Assembly: GCF_000023705.1 (NCBI RefSeq)
Contig: NC_012968.1
Span: forward strand, 1,178,001-1,242,000
DNA: 64,000 bases
From: Methylotenera mobilis JLW8
Lineage (GTDB): Bacteria; Pseudomonadota; Gammaproteobacteria; Burkholderiales; Methylophilaceae
Direction: 5' to 3'
The notes under the pieces are model-generated. The model saw only the letters and a program-made list of their open reading frames with translations. It was not told where the DNA came from and made no database searches. Position numbers and translations under genes: made by a program. Below are positions 27,216-35,651 of this stretch, in pieces (within the stretch, counting starts at the first letter, position 1; each line of letters begins with the position of its first letter).

Positions 27216-27812
27216 TTAATTACGCTTAAGGTTGTAATGTTTAAGTGCAGCTTGTTGGAAGGCCGCAGAAAGCTCAGGGTCGTCTACTGCACGCGCCAAC
27301 ATTAAGGTACCTACCATCGTTGATATCATTAGAAGCGTCTCTTCATGGGCATTTGACTGCTCATTATCAGACAACTCATTTTCAATGAGGGTAATCATTT
27401 CCTTAATTCGTTGAGTAGAAACAGCTCTCACTTCAGGTGCTTGTCTATGCATTTCAGAACCAAGCGCGGCGAATGAGCATCCCATCTCTATATTGGCCAC
27501 ATGCTCATTCGATAAATAAGCATTGATCAGTGCCCATAGGCGCTGTTCTTTTGGGGTGTTAGCGAATACCTGTTCTATGATTTCAATCGTCTTTGCACCT
27601 GCATGGTTTGCCGCTTCGGCTAACATGTCGTCCCTAGAGGAAAAGTGCGCATAAAAACCTCCATGCGTAAGGCCGGCCTCTTTCATAATGTCGGCAACAC
27701 CCGTGCCACTATAACCACTTCTGCGAATTGCTTTGGCTGCAGTTTCTACAATACGTGCGTGAGTAATCTCTTTACGTGAGGAGTTATCATTGTTGGTAGT
27801 AATTTTCTTCAT
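27216..27812 (-). CDS. TetR family regulator of the oxidoreductase operon
   Basis: It has an N-terminal TetR helix-turn-helix (ETAAKAIRRSGYSGTGVADIMKEAGLTHGGFYAHFSSRDDML) and a C-terminal ligand domain. The GGFYAHF motif and the MEMGCSFAALGSE-like region are of the type found in regulators of electrophile or quinone stress. I chose the ATG at 27812; the frame also opens at 27824, but those codons lie inside a 30-base palindromic region and no ribosome site helps decide. It is transcribed toward the oxidoreductase operon with 95 bases between. Autoregulation is very likely. Confidence 0.85.
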   Translation of the reverse strand: MKKITTNNDNSSRKEITHARIVETAAKAIRRSGYSGTGVADIMKEAGLTHGGFYAHFSSRDDMLAEAANHAGAKTIEIIEQVFANTPKEQRLWALINAYLSNEHVANIEMGCSFAALGSEMHRQAPEVRAVSTQRIKEMITLIENELSDNEQSNAHEETLLMISTMVGTLMLARAVDDPELSAAFQQAALKHYNLKRN

Positions 27813-27840
27813 GATGACCATCATATATGATGGTCATCAT
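27811..27840. promoter_or_regulatory. Double TetR operator over the regulator start (two ATGATG-N2-CATCAT sites)
   Basis: ATGATGACCATCAT and ATGATGGTCATCAT are exact complements of each other, and each is also a near-palindrome with a two-base centre. They are separated by AT. The whole element overlaps or abuts the start codon of the TetR gene, so binding would block transcription or initiation. Confidence 0.7.
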
Positions 27841-28057
27841 GCTATCAAGCATATTATGATGAATTAAAGCCAAAAATACAGCATTTAGATTAAAAGTTTT
27901 AACTTGAAGGAATGATTTAACTTAAGCCAACATACCTAATGTTAACGATTATAGGTGATACTTTTGAACGGATTGAGTGGCTTTTTAGCAAGAGTACTTA
28001 CCAAGTAGCTTGATTGCAAAGCCACTACTTCCGTATGATTTATAATCAATTGTTATA

Positions 28058-29029
28058 TCAACCGCGTTTCAATCTAAAGGCGATCAAGTTTAGCGATATT
28101 AGATTAGGGATGTAGGTAGCAACTAGCATAAGTAAGCCTAGGCTTAGGTAAAGCCAGCGTATTTTATAGTCGCTAACAAAGCTGGCGGCTGGTTTTTGCC
28201 CCTGAACAAACTCGTAGAATGTTGGAGTGTCTGCACCCTTGATATAGCTTGCGTTGATATCTCCAGATAGTTTCTTGAGATATTCATCTTCTAGTTGAGA
28301 TAAGAATCTATCGTACTCAGCAAATGCAACTGGCGGGTCAGGCTCATCTTGGCTAGGGTCTGAATAAGTCACGCTGACGGCGCCGGAGTTATTATTCTCA
28401 CTGATTGGCCAGTACCCTACTCTTTTATTGTTTGAGTTAAATCTAGGCACGCCAGTTTTCGTGGTTGTACCTACGCCGACAAACGCTAGGTTTTTTCCTA
28501 GTTGAATCCCACTTAAATCTTGTTGAATAGTGACATTCACCCTTGGTGCTTCGTCACCGTCAGTAAAAAATAGCATTTGTGCAGGCACGTTTAGGGAGTC
28601 AAAAACATTGGCTGCTGCGCGTACGCCAAAACTTAAGCGACTATTGCCCTTCCATGCCATGCGCCATTCCAGGTGGTCGATAGAGTCGGTAATAACATCT
28701 AGGTTTTTGCAGACCTCTAATGGGTTAAGCAGCAATGCAACATTGTCTGAAGCAAAGATGCCAACGCTAAAGTAGGTGCCGCATGGCGATGTTTTTACGA
28801 TGTTTTTCATCAGATACCGCGTATAGGCTAACCGGCTGACCGCTTGATTGTTGATTTTCTCATCTTCCGCGTTCATGCTCTGCGATACGTCTGCCACCAG
28901 CAAGTAATTATGTACTTGCTGCTTTAATTGTATGGTGGGCATCCATAGCGCCAGCGCCATTAACCCAACGGCTGATAGGTATAACAGTGTTTCGTAGTGG
29001 CTTTTAATCAATAGCATTAACTTATTCAT
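28058..29029 (-). CDS. mxaL: Methanol dehydrogenase accessory protein MxaL (von Willebrand A domain)
   Basis: MxaL is one of the proteins needed to mature methanol dehydrogenase, probably in inserting calcium. It has an N-terminal TM helix, a vWA domain with an intact MIDAS motif (VADVSQSMNAED) and a second metal loop (FFTDGDEAP), and a C-terminal TM helix. The 323-residue length fits. Its ATG overlaps the stop of mxaK by four bases. It ends the mxaRSACKL unit here; mxaD, found next in the best-known clusters, is absent. Confidence 0.88.
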   Translation of the reverse strand: MNKLMLLIKSHYETLLYLSAVGLMALALWMPTIQLKQQVHNYLLVADVSQSMNAEDEKINNQAVSRLAYTRYLMKNIVKTSPCGTYFSVGIFASDNVALLLNPLEVCKNLDVITDSIDHLEWRMAWKGNSRLSFGVRAAANVFDSLNVPAQMLFFTDGDEAPRVNVTIQQDLSGIQLGKNLAFVGVGTTTKTGVPRFNSNNKRVGYWPISENNNSGAVSVTYSDPSQDEPDPPVAFAEYDRFLSQLEDEYLKKLSGDINASYIKGADTPTFYEFVQGQKPAASFVSDYKIRWLYLSLGLLMLVATYIPNLISLNLIAFRLKRG

Positions 29030-29562
29030 GGCAGACCTATCGGTAAATTACTTAATTCCATGGTTGATTGTTCTTTAGGGGCAGCCTTCATGTTCTTCGC
29101 CATCATTGAGTTGAGCAGGCTTAGATTAAATTTGGCTGACATATCGTTTGGTTCTAGACGTAGTGACTGCTCATAAGCGATTTTTGCTTGTGTATAGGCG
29201 TGCCTTGCTTCATCTTGAAGTGTGCCATCTTCATTAATACGGCGAATTAAGCCGAAAACGAACAGATTGTTACCAATATTAAAATGAATCTTGGCCTGGT
29301 TTTCTATAGACGGTGACTGGTCTAATAATTGGCTGTAAGTCTGTACCGCATGTTTATAATCTGATTTATTGCCTTGATCATAAGCAGCTGTGTATTTCTG
29401 CAAGTAAGGATAGCTATCATCCGTAATGACCTTGCCAGCAGTGATTTGCTTGTTAAGCGTTGAAAGCGTGTGGTATTGATAAGCCTCGTAACTTGCCCCC
29501 ACTAGGCCTATCGCCACCAATATAGTGAATGCTATATTGCGATTTTTAATGTGTTTTGCCAT
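29026..29562 (-). CDS. mxaK: Methanol dehydrogenase accessory protein MxaK
   Basis: The 178-residue protein has one N-terminal TM helix followed by TPR-like helices (YKHAVQTYSQLLDQSPSIENQAKIHFNIGN, AKIAYEQSLRLEPNDMSAKFNLS). It is identified mostly by position between mxaC and mxaL, where MxaK lies in methylotrophs, and by its TPR form. It overlaps mxaC by one base and mxaL by four. It is predicted to be membrane-anchored with the TPR region facing the periplasm, bridging the vWA proteins. Confidence 0.82.
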   Translation of the reverse strand: MAKHIKNRNIAFTILVAIGLVGASYEAYQYHTLSTLNKQITAGKVITDDSYPYLQKYTAAYDQGNKSDYKHAVQTYSQLLDQSPSIENQAKIHFNIGNNLFVFGLIRRINEDGTLQDEARHAYTQAKIAYEQSLRLEPNDMSAKFNLSLLNSMMAKNMKAAPKEQSTMELSNLPIGLP

Positions 29563-30527
29563 TAATGTATCCTAAGGTTTTTAATCAATAAAATTAAAAG
29601 ACTCAGTACCATTGCTATCATAATCAGGTTGTTAGCATAATCATGGCCTGGAATAATAACGCTGTACTGGATCATGTTTTTTTCTTTAGCATTGATTTCG
29701 CGCAGTGCAGACTCTAGCGTTGTCGGGTTGTCCGCCTCAAATGCTTTATATTTGATATTAAGTGACTTGAAAAAACGATCCAGATTGATAGCGTCTGGCG
29801 CTTGTTCGTCACTGTAATTAGCACCATTAAAGATGCTGATGTCATCTGGCTCACGCAGCACAATCCAATAAAGATTGATTTTCTTGCCGGTCAGTTGCTG
29901 GGATATTTTATATTTCACTCGTGGGCTTAATTTACCTGCACCATCTGACAGCAAAATCACTGCGCGTGAACCAGAGCTTTGAATATTGTCGAATAAAGTC
30001 ACACCCTGAGTAATACCTGCACCAATATTGGTTTGGTTGAGCGCGGGGCCAGTCGCAGCTTTAATCGCAGCATGAATAGCATCACGATTAGCGGTGATTT
30101 TCATGCCATATAGCGCGGAGTTGGTGAAGCCCACCACGCCCATCATGTCGTCTGGACGTGAGTCAATAAAGTCGGTAATTAAACGCCGTGCAGCCATAGA
30201 TTTTATTTCAGCGGCGCGACCACCCGTAGCCTGGCCTGCAAAGGGGTGATCCATACTCACGCTTCTATCAATTACTAATACAGTTTGTGCGCCCTTGCCT
30301 ATCTTTTGCTCTTGTTTGCTCTCCCCTTGTGGTGACGCTAAGGCCAAAACAATGCAAATGATCAGTAGTGATATGGTTGCTTTCAGCAGGAGGTTTGCAA
30401 TTTCAGAGTGTTTGTCTGCCGGCACCATCTCAATCCATGAGTAAAATTGGCCTTGATGACTTTTTAAAATAAAGGGAATGGCGGCTAACGGCAATAGCAG
30501 CAATGCCCAGGGTTGTAATAGAGTCAT
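29562..30527 (-). CDS. mxaC: Methanol dehydrogenase accessory protein MxaC (von Willebrand A domain)
   Basis: This is a BatA-like membrane protein: two N-terminal hydrophobic segments, a vWA domain with MIDAS motif VIDRSVSMDHPF, a conserved Thr loop and LLSDGAGK, then a C-terminal TM helix (MIAMVLSLLILLI). The length is 321. It starts directly after the TAA of mxaA and overlaps mxaK by one base. In methylotrophs MxaC works with MxaA, MxaK and MxaL in making active methanol dehydrogenase. Confidence 0.88.
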   Translation of the reverse strand: MTLLQPWALLLLPLAAIPFILKSHQGQFYSWIEMVPADKHSEIANLLLKATISLLIICIVLALASPQGESKQEQKIGKGAQTVLVIDRSVSMDHPFAGQATGGRAAEIKSMAARRLITDFIDSRPDDMMGVVGFTNSALYGMKITANRDAIHAAIKAATGPALNQTNIGAGITQGVTLFDNIQSSGSRAVILLSDGAGKLSPRVKYKISQQLTGKKINLYWIVLREPDDISIFNGANYSDEQAPDAINLDRFFKSLNIKYKAFEADNPTTLESALREINAKEKNMIQYSVIIPGHDYANNLIMIAMVLSLLILLIKNLRIH

Positions 30528-31448
30528 TTATGCGCCTCTCTCACAATCTCTTAAGCGCTTACTTAATTTAAGCAATTCGCCAATGCGTTGTTCTGAATAG
30601 ACGGCGTTGTTCGTAAATAACAGTGCGTTTGACTGCTCAAAAAAAGCACAAATCTCAGCTTTTAATTGAGAAAAATGCGGGTTGTTTTTAATAAATGGCT
30701 CAATATCATCCGCAAAAAGATTAGAGCCGTGTGCTTTGTTAAATGCCTGGTGAATGGATACAGAGGCTACTTTTAAACCATCTAATGATTTAGGTGCTTT
30801 TTTTACACGGCGATGAGCCTGTGCGAATGCGCCATTCATCCATGGTAGCCAGTGCCCATCTGCATTAATGTAGAACAGACCTAATAATCCTAGCGTGAGC
30901 ATGGTTAAGAATACGCCAAGCTTGGTTTGGTGTGATGTTAGGTTAACAGGTTCTGGCTGACGTTGCGGATACATCAGTTTTTTGGCGTTTTCTATATTTT
31001 CCGGCACTAAGGCCGCGTACCAAAACGTCCAGGCTGGAATTTCTGCCGCCAGGCTGCTGCCCTCTCCGTTAAATTTCAACAGCTCTTTTGGTAATTGCAT
31101 GCGTGCTGGTTTGCTCGCTGTAGCAAAAACTTGATAAGAAAAATTGATGGTGTAGCTATTTTTGTCTCCAGACTTAGATGCTTGCAGCGTAACGTCTTTT
31201 AGTTCTATACCATCTGCGCTGCGCCCTTTTGTCGGCAGATCACTCTTGGATAAAGTGTAAGCTTGGTTTACCTCTAGTGTTATGTGGCGCTGTAACACAT
31301 CACCTATCTGCACGCCGCTGTTAAATTGTGGGTTTTGAATGCTAAGCAGCCTCACATTAGGGGTTTGAGCTGATGCGATAGATGCATAAGAAACAGCATA
31401 AGACGCGATACCGAGTAATAACAGGAATTTAATAATGAGTGTTTTCAT
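30528..31448 (-). CDS. mxaA: Methanol dehydrogenase accessory protein MxaA
   Basis: The 306-residue protein has a signal peptide (LLLGIASYAVSYASIASAQ), a periplasmic beta-rich domain (VGDVLQRHITLEV-like), one TM helix (LGVFLTMLTLGLLGLFYI), and a cytosolic C-terminal helical region. Domain plan and position between mxaS and mxaC match MxaA, required for calcium insertion into methanol dehydrogenase. Sequence conservation in this family is low, so the name rests partly on gene order. Confidence 0.82.
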   Translation of the reverse strand: MKTLIIKFLLLLGIASYAVSYASIASAQTPNVRLLSIQNPQFNSGVQIGDVLQRHITLEVNQAYTLSKSDLPTKGRSADGIELKDVTLQASKSGDKNSYTINFSYQVFATASKPARMQLPKELLKFNGEGSSLAAEIPAWTFWYAALVPENIENAKKLMYPQRQPEPVNLTSHQTKLGVFLTMLTLGLLGLFYINADGHWLPWMNGAFAQAHRRVKKAPKSLDGLKVASVSIHQAFNKAHGSNLFADDIEPFIKNNPHFSQLKAEICAFFEQSNALLFTNNAVYSEQRIGELLKLSKRLRDCERGA

Positions 31449-31462
31449 AATGACTTAATTTT

Positions 31463-32323
31463 CTAACTCGATAGTTGTTCAAAGTATCGTGACAATAAAT
31501 CCGGCTCAAACTTGTCACCCAAATAAATGGCTTGATAGTCAAATCTGGAGAATAAAGTTTCCAGTGCCTGTTTGCGCGCCTCAAATGCTGCGATAAATTG
31601 ATCTCGCACCGACTCGCGGAAGAATATGGTTTTTTGTAGCCCGGTTTCAGGGTCTATCATGTTGCCAAATCCAAACTTAGGTAGTTTTTGGTATTCGCGT
31701 GCGTCCCACAGTACGATGGGTACGATGTGGTGAATGGACATTGCACTCAGCGTTTGCTCCACCATTTCTAGCGGCATATGAAAATCAGAAATCCAGAACA
31801 CCAAGCCTTTATGCTGACTCAAGTATTGTGGTACTTCTAAAATACCTTCACAGCCGGCTCGCATGGTGTGGATGTTTGATAGTTGCTCTATGGTTTCAAA
31901 CGATTGCTGCACGTTGTGATTGAGGTTGTGTGAAATATCCTCTATCACCGTTTGGCTGTAGCAAATCAAGCTGAATAAGTCGCCTGCTTCATGTGCAGAA
32001 TAAGCAATAGAAGCAGCAACTTCTTTGGCGACATCTAGCTTACGCACCGCGCCTTTAAATTGCATGGAGCTAGAAACGTCGCAGATGGCAAAGATAGGCG
32101 TGGTGTTATCCTGATTGAACACCCTTACCTGTACTTGTTCGTAAGGGTCTCTTAGGGTCTGGCGCATGTCCATCCGTCTAGGGTCAGGGTAATCAATGAG
32201 CGACACGTTACCCTTAAATTCAAACCCTAATCCGCGTTGTGTGCCCCTATGGCCGCCATAGTGGATGCTGTTGGATTTCCACGGGATCTGGTAGTGGAAT
32301 GGCTTTGCGTATGCGGGAATCAT
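31463..32323 (-). CDS. mxaS: MxaS, DUF58 / vWA protein of the methanol dehydrogenase cluster
   Basis: This cytosolic 286-residue protein is of the DUF58 type (GHRGTQRGLGFEFKGNVSLIDYPDPRRMDMRQTLRDP) and contains a vWA-like fold with motif ICDVSSSMQFKG. DUF58 proteins pair with MoxR ATPases. Its ATG overlaps the mxaR stop by four bases. It is followed after 14 bases by mxaA. Confidence 0.88.
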   Translation of the reverse strand: MIPAYAKPFHYQIPWKSNSIHYGGHRGTQRGLGFEFKGNVSLIDYPDPRRMDMRQTLRDPYEQVQVRVFNQDNTTPIFAICDVSSSMQFKGAVRKLDVAKEVAASIAYSAHEAGDLFSLICYSQTVIEDISHNLNHNVQQSFETIEQLSNIHTMRAGCEGILEVPQYLSQHKGLVFWISDFHMPLEMVEQTLSAMSIHHIVPIVLWDAREYQKLPKFGFGNMIDPETGLQKTIFFRESVRDQFIAAFEARKQALETLFSRFDYQAIYLGDKFEPDLLSRYFEQLSS

Positions 32324-33366
32324 GCAGCTTTTGCCTGAGATGGCACGGCAACCGTTGCCAATATTTGTGAAGTTAACTCACGCGCAAGCACCGTTCTACG
32401 GTTTTCATACATGGTATTGAACACCAAGCGATGGGCAATCAATTCATGGAAAACGGCATGGATATCTTCAGGATATAAACTATCTCTGTTCATCAGCCAG
32501 GCATTTACACGTGCGGCTTTTAGTAGCATACCCATGCCACGTGGGCTAGCGCCAGTATGGATAAGTCTATTGACGTCTACGCTATCAAGCTTGATACCAA
32601 ATTTATCTGGGTTTTGTGTGGATTCCCATAAGTCTAATGCGTACTCTTCTAATACATTGCTGGATTTGATATGGCTTTGGAGTACATCGGAGAAAGCATT
32701 GAGCTGGTCAAACTGGAGCACATTCGGTTCAACTTGTTTAGTTAAGCTTTCAGCATGCTGAAACTTCACATCAAACATTAAGGCTTTACGTAGCTCTCTG
32801 TCATCAGGAATATTGATTGGAATTTCCATCATGAAGCGATCTCTTGCAGCTGAAGGAATTTCAAACGTTTCGTTTTTCTCAACTTGGTTTCTGTCTGCAA
32901 ACACCACCATATGTGGCAAACGGTATTCTTGTTTAAATGCTGTGATATGTCGTTCTGCCATGACGCGTAGCATCAAAGCATGTACCTGTGGTCTAGCTCG
33001 GTTGATTTCGTTAAAGAAGAACACTGATAAATTCTCGCCGGCTTTTAACAGCGGACCTTCATCAATTTTTGGTTTGCCGTCTTCACCTAGATACGTGTGG
33101 TAAATCAAATCGTTTGGCATTAAATCCACGGTGCCTTCTATCCGCTCGTAATCACCACCGATACATCTGGCGATAGATTGTAGCAGCGTGGTTTTACCAA
33201 CGCCTACGCCGCCCTCCAGTAAAACGTGACCACGTGCAAAGATGGCGATATTCATCAAGTGAATGGCTTTGTTCTGCCCCACAATAACTTTTTTTACCTC
33301 GCTTTCCAGTTTTAATGCATGAGCGCGCCAATCGGCTAAATTTGTGTCAAAATTTGTAATCTGCAT
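32320..33366 (-). CDS. mxaR: MoxR-type AAA+ ATPase MxaR
   Basis: MxaR is a AAA+ chaperone thought to power assembly of methanol dehydrogenase with the vWA proteins encoded downstream. Walker A is GGVGVGKTT (52-60). Walker B reads FFFNEINRARPQ, so Asn119 stands where most MoxR proteins have Asp; Glu120 is kept. The length of 348 is normal. It is the first gene of mxaRSACKL. The 149-base region upstream is shared with a divergent gene and contains the CAGACAGGTCTG palindrome 72 bases before the start. Confidence 0.9.
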   Translation of the reverse strand: MQITNFDTNLADWRAHALKLESEVKKVIVGQNKAIHLMNIAIFARGHVLLEGGVGVGKTTLLQSIARCIGGDYERIEGTVDLMPNDLIYHTYLGEDGKPKIDEGPLLKAGENLSVFFFNEINRARPQVHALMLRVMAERHITAFKQEYRLPHMVVFADRNQVEKNETFEIPSAARDRFMMEIPINIPDDRELRKALMFDVKFQHAESLTKQVEPNVLQFDQLNAFSDVLQSHIKSSNVLEEYALDLWESTQNPDKFGIKLDSVDVNRLIHTGASPRGMGMLLKAARVNAWLMNRDSLYPEDIHAVFHELIAHRLVFNTMYENRRTVLARELTSQILATVAVPSQAKAA

Positions 33367-33437
33367 AATAATCCTATGTAAAATAATGTTTTAGGTGGAG
33401 CTCGGTATTGCATTTTGTAATACGCTGAGTTAATATT

Positions 33438-33449
33438 CAGACAGGTCTG
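33438..33449. promoter_or_regulatory. Palindromic operator CAGAC-AG-GTCTG, copy 2
   Basis: It is identical over 16 bases (33438-33453) to the element at 24541-24556. It lies midway between the starts of mxaR (33366) and the divergent gene (33516), so one bound regulator could control both directions. Confidence 0.6.
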
Positions 33450-33515
33450 TTCACTTTTTTATAGTCTACTTTAAGCTTTCTGAAAAATGCAAGACATTTT
33501 TTGAGGTGATTAATT

Positions 33516-34286
33516 TTGAGCCAGTTGCGTAATTTATATGTGGGAAGTCTAGGTATGTGGAAGTCGCGTGAGTTGCTTTCTTTCTCTTCCCTTAAAAGTC
33601 GAGTGCAGCGTATTCGCGCCACAGATGCAGCAGTCGTTAAGTTGCCTAAAACACTCAGTGCTTGGAACAATGAGCGCATCGCTCAGCGCACCACAAGTGC
33701 GGGTAATGCGCATTTGTCGCTTGATGAAATTAATATGGTGAGAACATTGATTGAGGATGCAATTAGTCGCTCAACAATAAAAAATCACGCTGTATTTATC
33801 GATCAATTGTTCTTTTTGACGATTGGTGCCATACAGATTGAATCGCAGACACATTCTAGCGATGCCTGGAAGTTGCTTAACAAAACCATAGGCACGCATT
33901 TAAAACCAAAGAATGACCGCCAATTATTAGCGATAGGCATGTTAGTAACGGTGTTGATACTTGGTATGAGTGCGATGCAAATGAGCAATAAAAAAGGCCA
34001 TGCTAGCCCGGCACAATCGCAAGGCTCATTTATTGAGGCATCTGCAAGCACGGCAGATCCGGTGACAATCAGCATGCTTCAACTGGCGTATGACAAGATG
34101 AAAAGTGGTACTTGCCAGTTACCACAGGCCGCCATGTTGCCAGAAAGTCAGCGGCAGGCATTTCTAGCCTTTGTGAACAAAGGCACGATTGATGTGAATA
34201 ACGTGGAAAACCTAAGGCAGGCGTTCGGCTATGTGAGCTGTTTGTACCCGCAAGAGTTAATGCGACCACTCATAACTGCGTTGTAA
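33516..34286 (+). CDS. Single-helix membrane protein of unknown function, divergent from mxaR
   Basis: I do not recognise this 256-residue protein. The start is TTG, supported by a strong GAGGTGA six bases upstream. A polar N-terminal region (about 1-135) with basic and helical segments is followed by one TM helix (about 136-155, QLLAIGMLVTVLILGMSAM) and a polar C-terminal region with two Cys (near 199 and 238) that could form a disulfide if periplasmic. It is divergent from mxaR over a shared operator and 53 bases upstream of a TetR gene. Confidence 0.65.
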   Translation: MSQLRNLYVGSLGMWKSRELLSFSSLKSRVQRIRATDAAVVKLPKTLSAWNNERIAQRTTSAGNAHLSLDEINMVRTLIEDAISRSTIKNHAVFIDQLFFLTIGAIQIESQTHSSDAWKLLNKTIGTHLKPKNDRQLLAIGMLVTVLILGMSAMQMSNKKGHASPAQSQGSFIEASASTADPVTISMLQLAYDKMKSGTCQLPQAAMLPESQRQAFLAFVNKGTIDVNNVENLRQAFGYVSCLYPQELMRPLITAL

Positions 34287-34339
34287 TTGATTGAATAGTA
34301 ATAATAAAACTTTGAATAGGTTTTGATAAAAGGAACGAC

Positions 34340-34894
34340 ATGAAAACCAATGAAAAAATATTAACCGTAGCCACTATGCTATTTGATAGTAGAGGCATAC
34401 AGGCTTCAGGTGTTGATACTATCATTGCCGAATCTGGCGTAGCCAAGGCTACGCTATATAAGCACTTTCCAAGCAAAAATCATTTGGTTATGGCTTACCT
34501 TAGAAGTAAATCTGATAAGTTTTACGAATGGTTAAACTCGCGCCTGGTGTCTAACAAGGCTAACTCCATCGATATTCTTATATCGTTGTGCGAGTTGGTT
34601 GAAACCTGGATTACCACTCCTGAGTTTCACGGGTTGCCTTTCCATATTGCCTCCGTAGAGTTTCCTAGCCCTGAGCATCCAATCAACCAATACTCAGCGG
34701 TGCTGGCAGCAGAGCTGCAAGACTATCTGGCTAAGATTGCAAAAACTGCCGGTGCGCGTGACGCTGTTGCACTTGGTCAGCAACTCACCATTATCTTTGA
34801 AGGTGCTGCGCTGGTAGAAAGATTAAACCCTGGTTCAGGTGCCGCCAGCCGAGCCAAAAGTGCTGCCATTGCACTGATTAACAGCTCCATATAA
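34340..34894 (+). CDS. TetR family transcriptional regulator
   Basis: It has an N-terminal helix-turn-helix (ILTVATMLFDSRGIQASGVDTIIAESGVAKATLYKHFPSKNHLV) and a C-terminal ligand-binding part of the type in 184-residue TetR proteins. An AAGGAACGAC ribosome site precedes the ATG. It is co-directional with the unknown gene at 33516. Of the three TetR proteins in the window, it alone lacks a private palindrome at its own start, so it is the best candidate to bind the CAGACAGGTCTG elements at 24541 and 33438. That link is inference. Confidence 0.85.
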   Translation: MKTNEKILTVATMLFDSRGIQASGVDTIIAESGVAKATLYKHFPSKNHLVMAYLRSKSDKFYEWLNSRLVSNKANSIDILISLCELVETWITTPEFHGLPFHIASVEFPSPEHPINQYSAVLAAELQDYLAKIAKTAGARDAVALGQQLTIIFEGAALVERLNPGSGAASRAKSAAIALINSSI

Positions 34895-34983
34895 CCGTTA
34901 CCCCTGCCCTGAATTAACGACTTTGGGGTGTTGTTAATTGCTTTGATGTATGTAGTCTTGTACTTTTTTGCTAGTTTTTATGC

Positions 34984-35001
34984 CAATTCTGACCAGAATT
35001 G
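34984..35001. promoter_or_regulatory. Inverted repeat upstream of hup
   Basis: CAATTCT and AGAATTG are separated by four bases. It lies just upstream of the proposed -35 box of the HU gene and could be an activator or repressor site. Confidence 0.35.
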
Positions 35002-35024
35002 TGAATATAGAGTGCTAATGATGG

Positions 35025-35052
35025 TTGATGGCTTAAAAATGTGTGCTAGGAT
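35025..35052 (+). promoter_or_regulatory. Predicted sigma-70-type promoter of hup
   Basis: TTGATG (35025-35030) and TAGGAT (35047-35052) are 16 bases apart and about 68 bases upstream of the HU start. Confidence 0.45.
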
Positions 35053-35119
35053 GTAATCTCTCTGCAAGCCTTATGAATCGTGGCTTTGGAGGCTCTTAAC
35101 CATATTTTTAGGAATTTAT

Positions 35120-35392
35120 ATGAACAAATCTGAATTAGTCGCAAAAGTAGCGGCTGAAGCTGGCGTAACACAAGCTGACACAAATCGCGTATTAGATGCC
35201 ATCATCAATACGGTTGGTGAAGCATTAAAAGCTGGAGACAACGTAGCGCTTGTTGGCTTTGGTACATTCCAAGTAACTAAAAAAGCTGCTCGTTCTGGCC
35301 GTAACCCTTCTACTGGCGCAACCATTCAAATTGCTGCACGCAATGCGCCTGTATTCAAAGCTGGTAAAACACTTAAAGATAAAGTTAACTAA
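35120..35392 (+). CDS. hup: DNA-binding protein HU
   Basis: HU is a histone-like protein that bends and compacts DNA. The 90 residues match the family throughout: [34 protein letters not shown], the DNA-contacting arm ([15 protein letters not shown]) and the end [12 protein letters not shown]. An AGGAA ribosome site precedes it. It stands alone with its own promoter and a downstream hairpin. Confidence 0.96.
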   Translation: MNKSELVAKVAAEAGVTQADTNRVLDAIINTVGEALKAGDNVALVGFGTFQVTKKAARSGRNPSTGATIQIAARNAPVFKAGKTLKDKVN

Positions 35393-35445
35393 GAACTTAT
35401 CTACCGTCCAAGGTAGATGCTATTAGTTAAGCCATGCTTAAATAT

Positions 35446-35474
35446 CCCACAGTGCAAGGTACTCTTGCTGTGGG
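35446..35474 (+). terminator. Hairpin after hup
   Basis: CCCACAG...CAAG pairs with CTTG-CTGTGGG, an 11-bp stem with a two-base bulge, followed by AATATCTT. There is no strong T-run, so it is a modest terminator or an mRNA-stabilising end. Confidence 0.5.
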
Positions 35475-35651
35475 AATATCTTAGAATTAACCTCCGCAAT
35501 ACCTTTAAATTCATTACCCTTACTCACTACCTTTATTTAACTCAGTAGCTTTAAACTCACTGCTGCTTGTGTCAAAAGCTACATCAGGCCGATGTCGTTT
35601 TAAATAGGTACATCGAAAGCACCTCACTAAACTTCACCTAGTATCGGGTGC

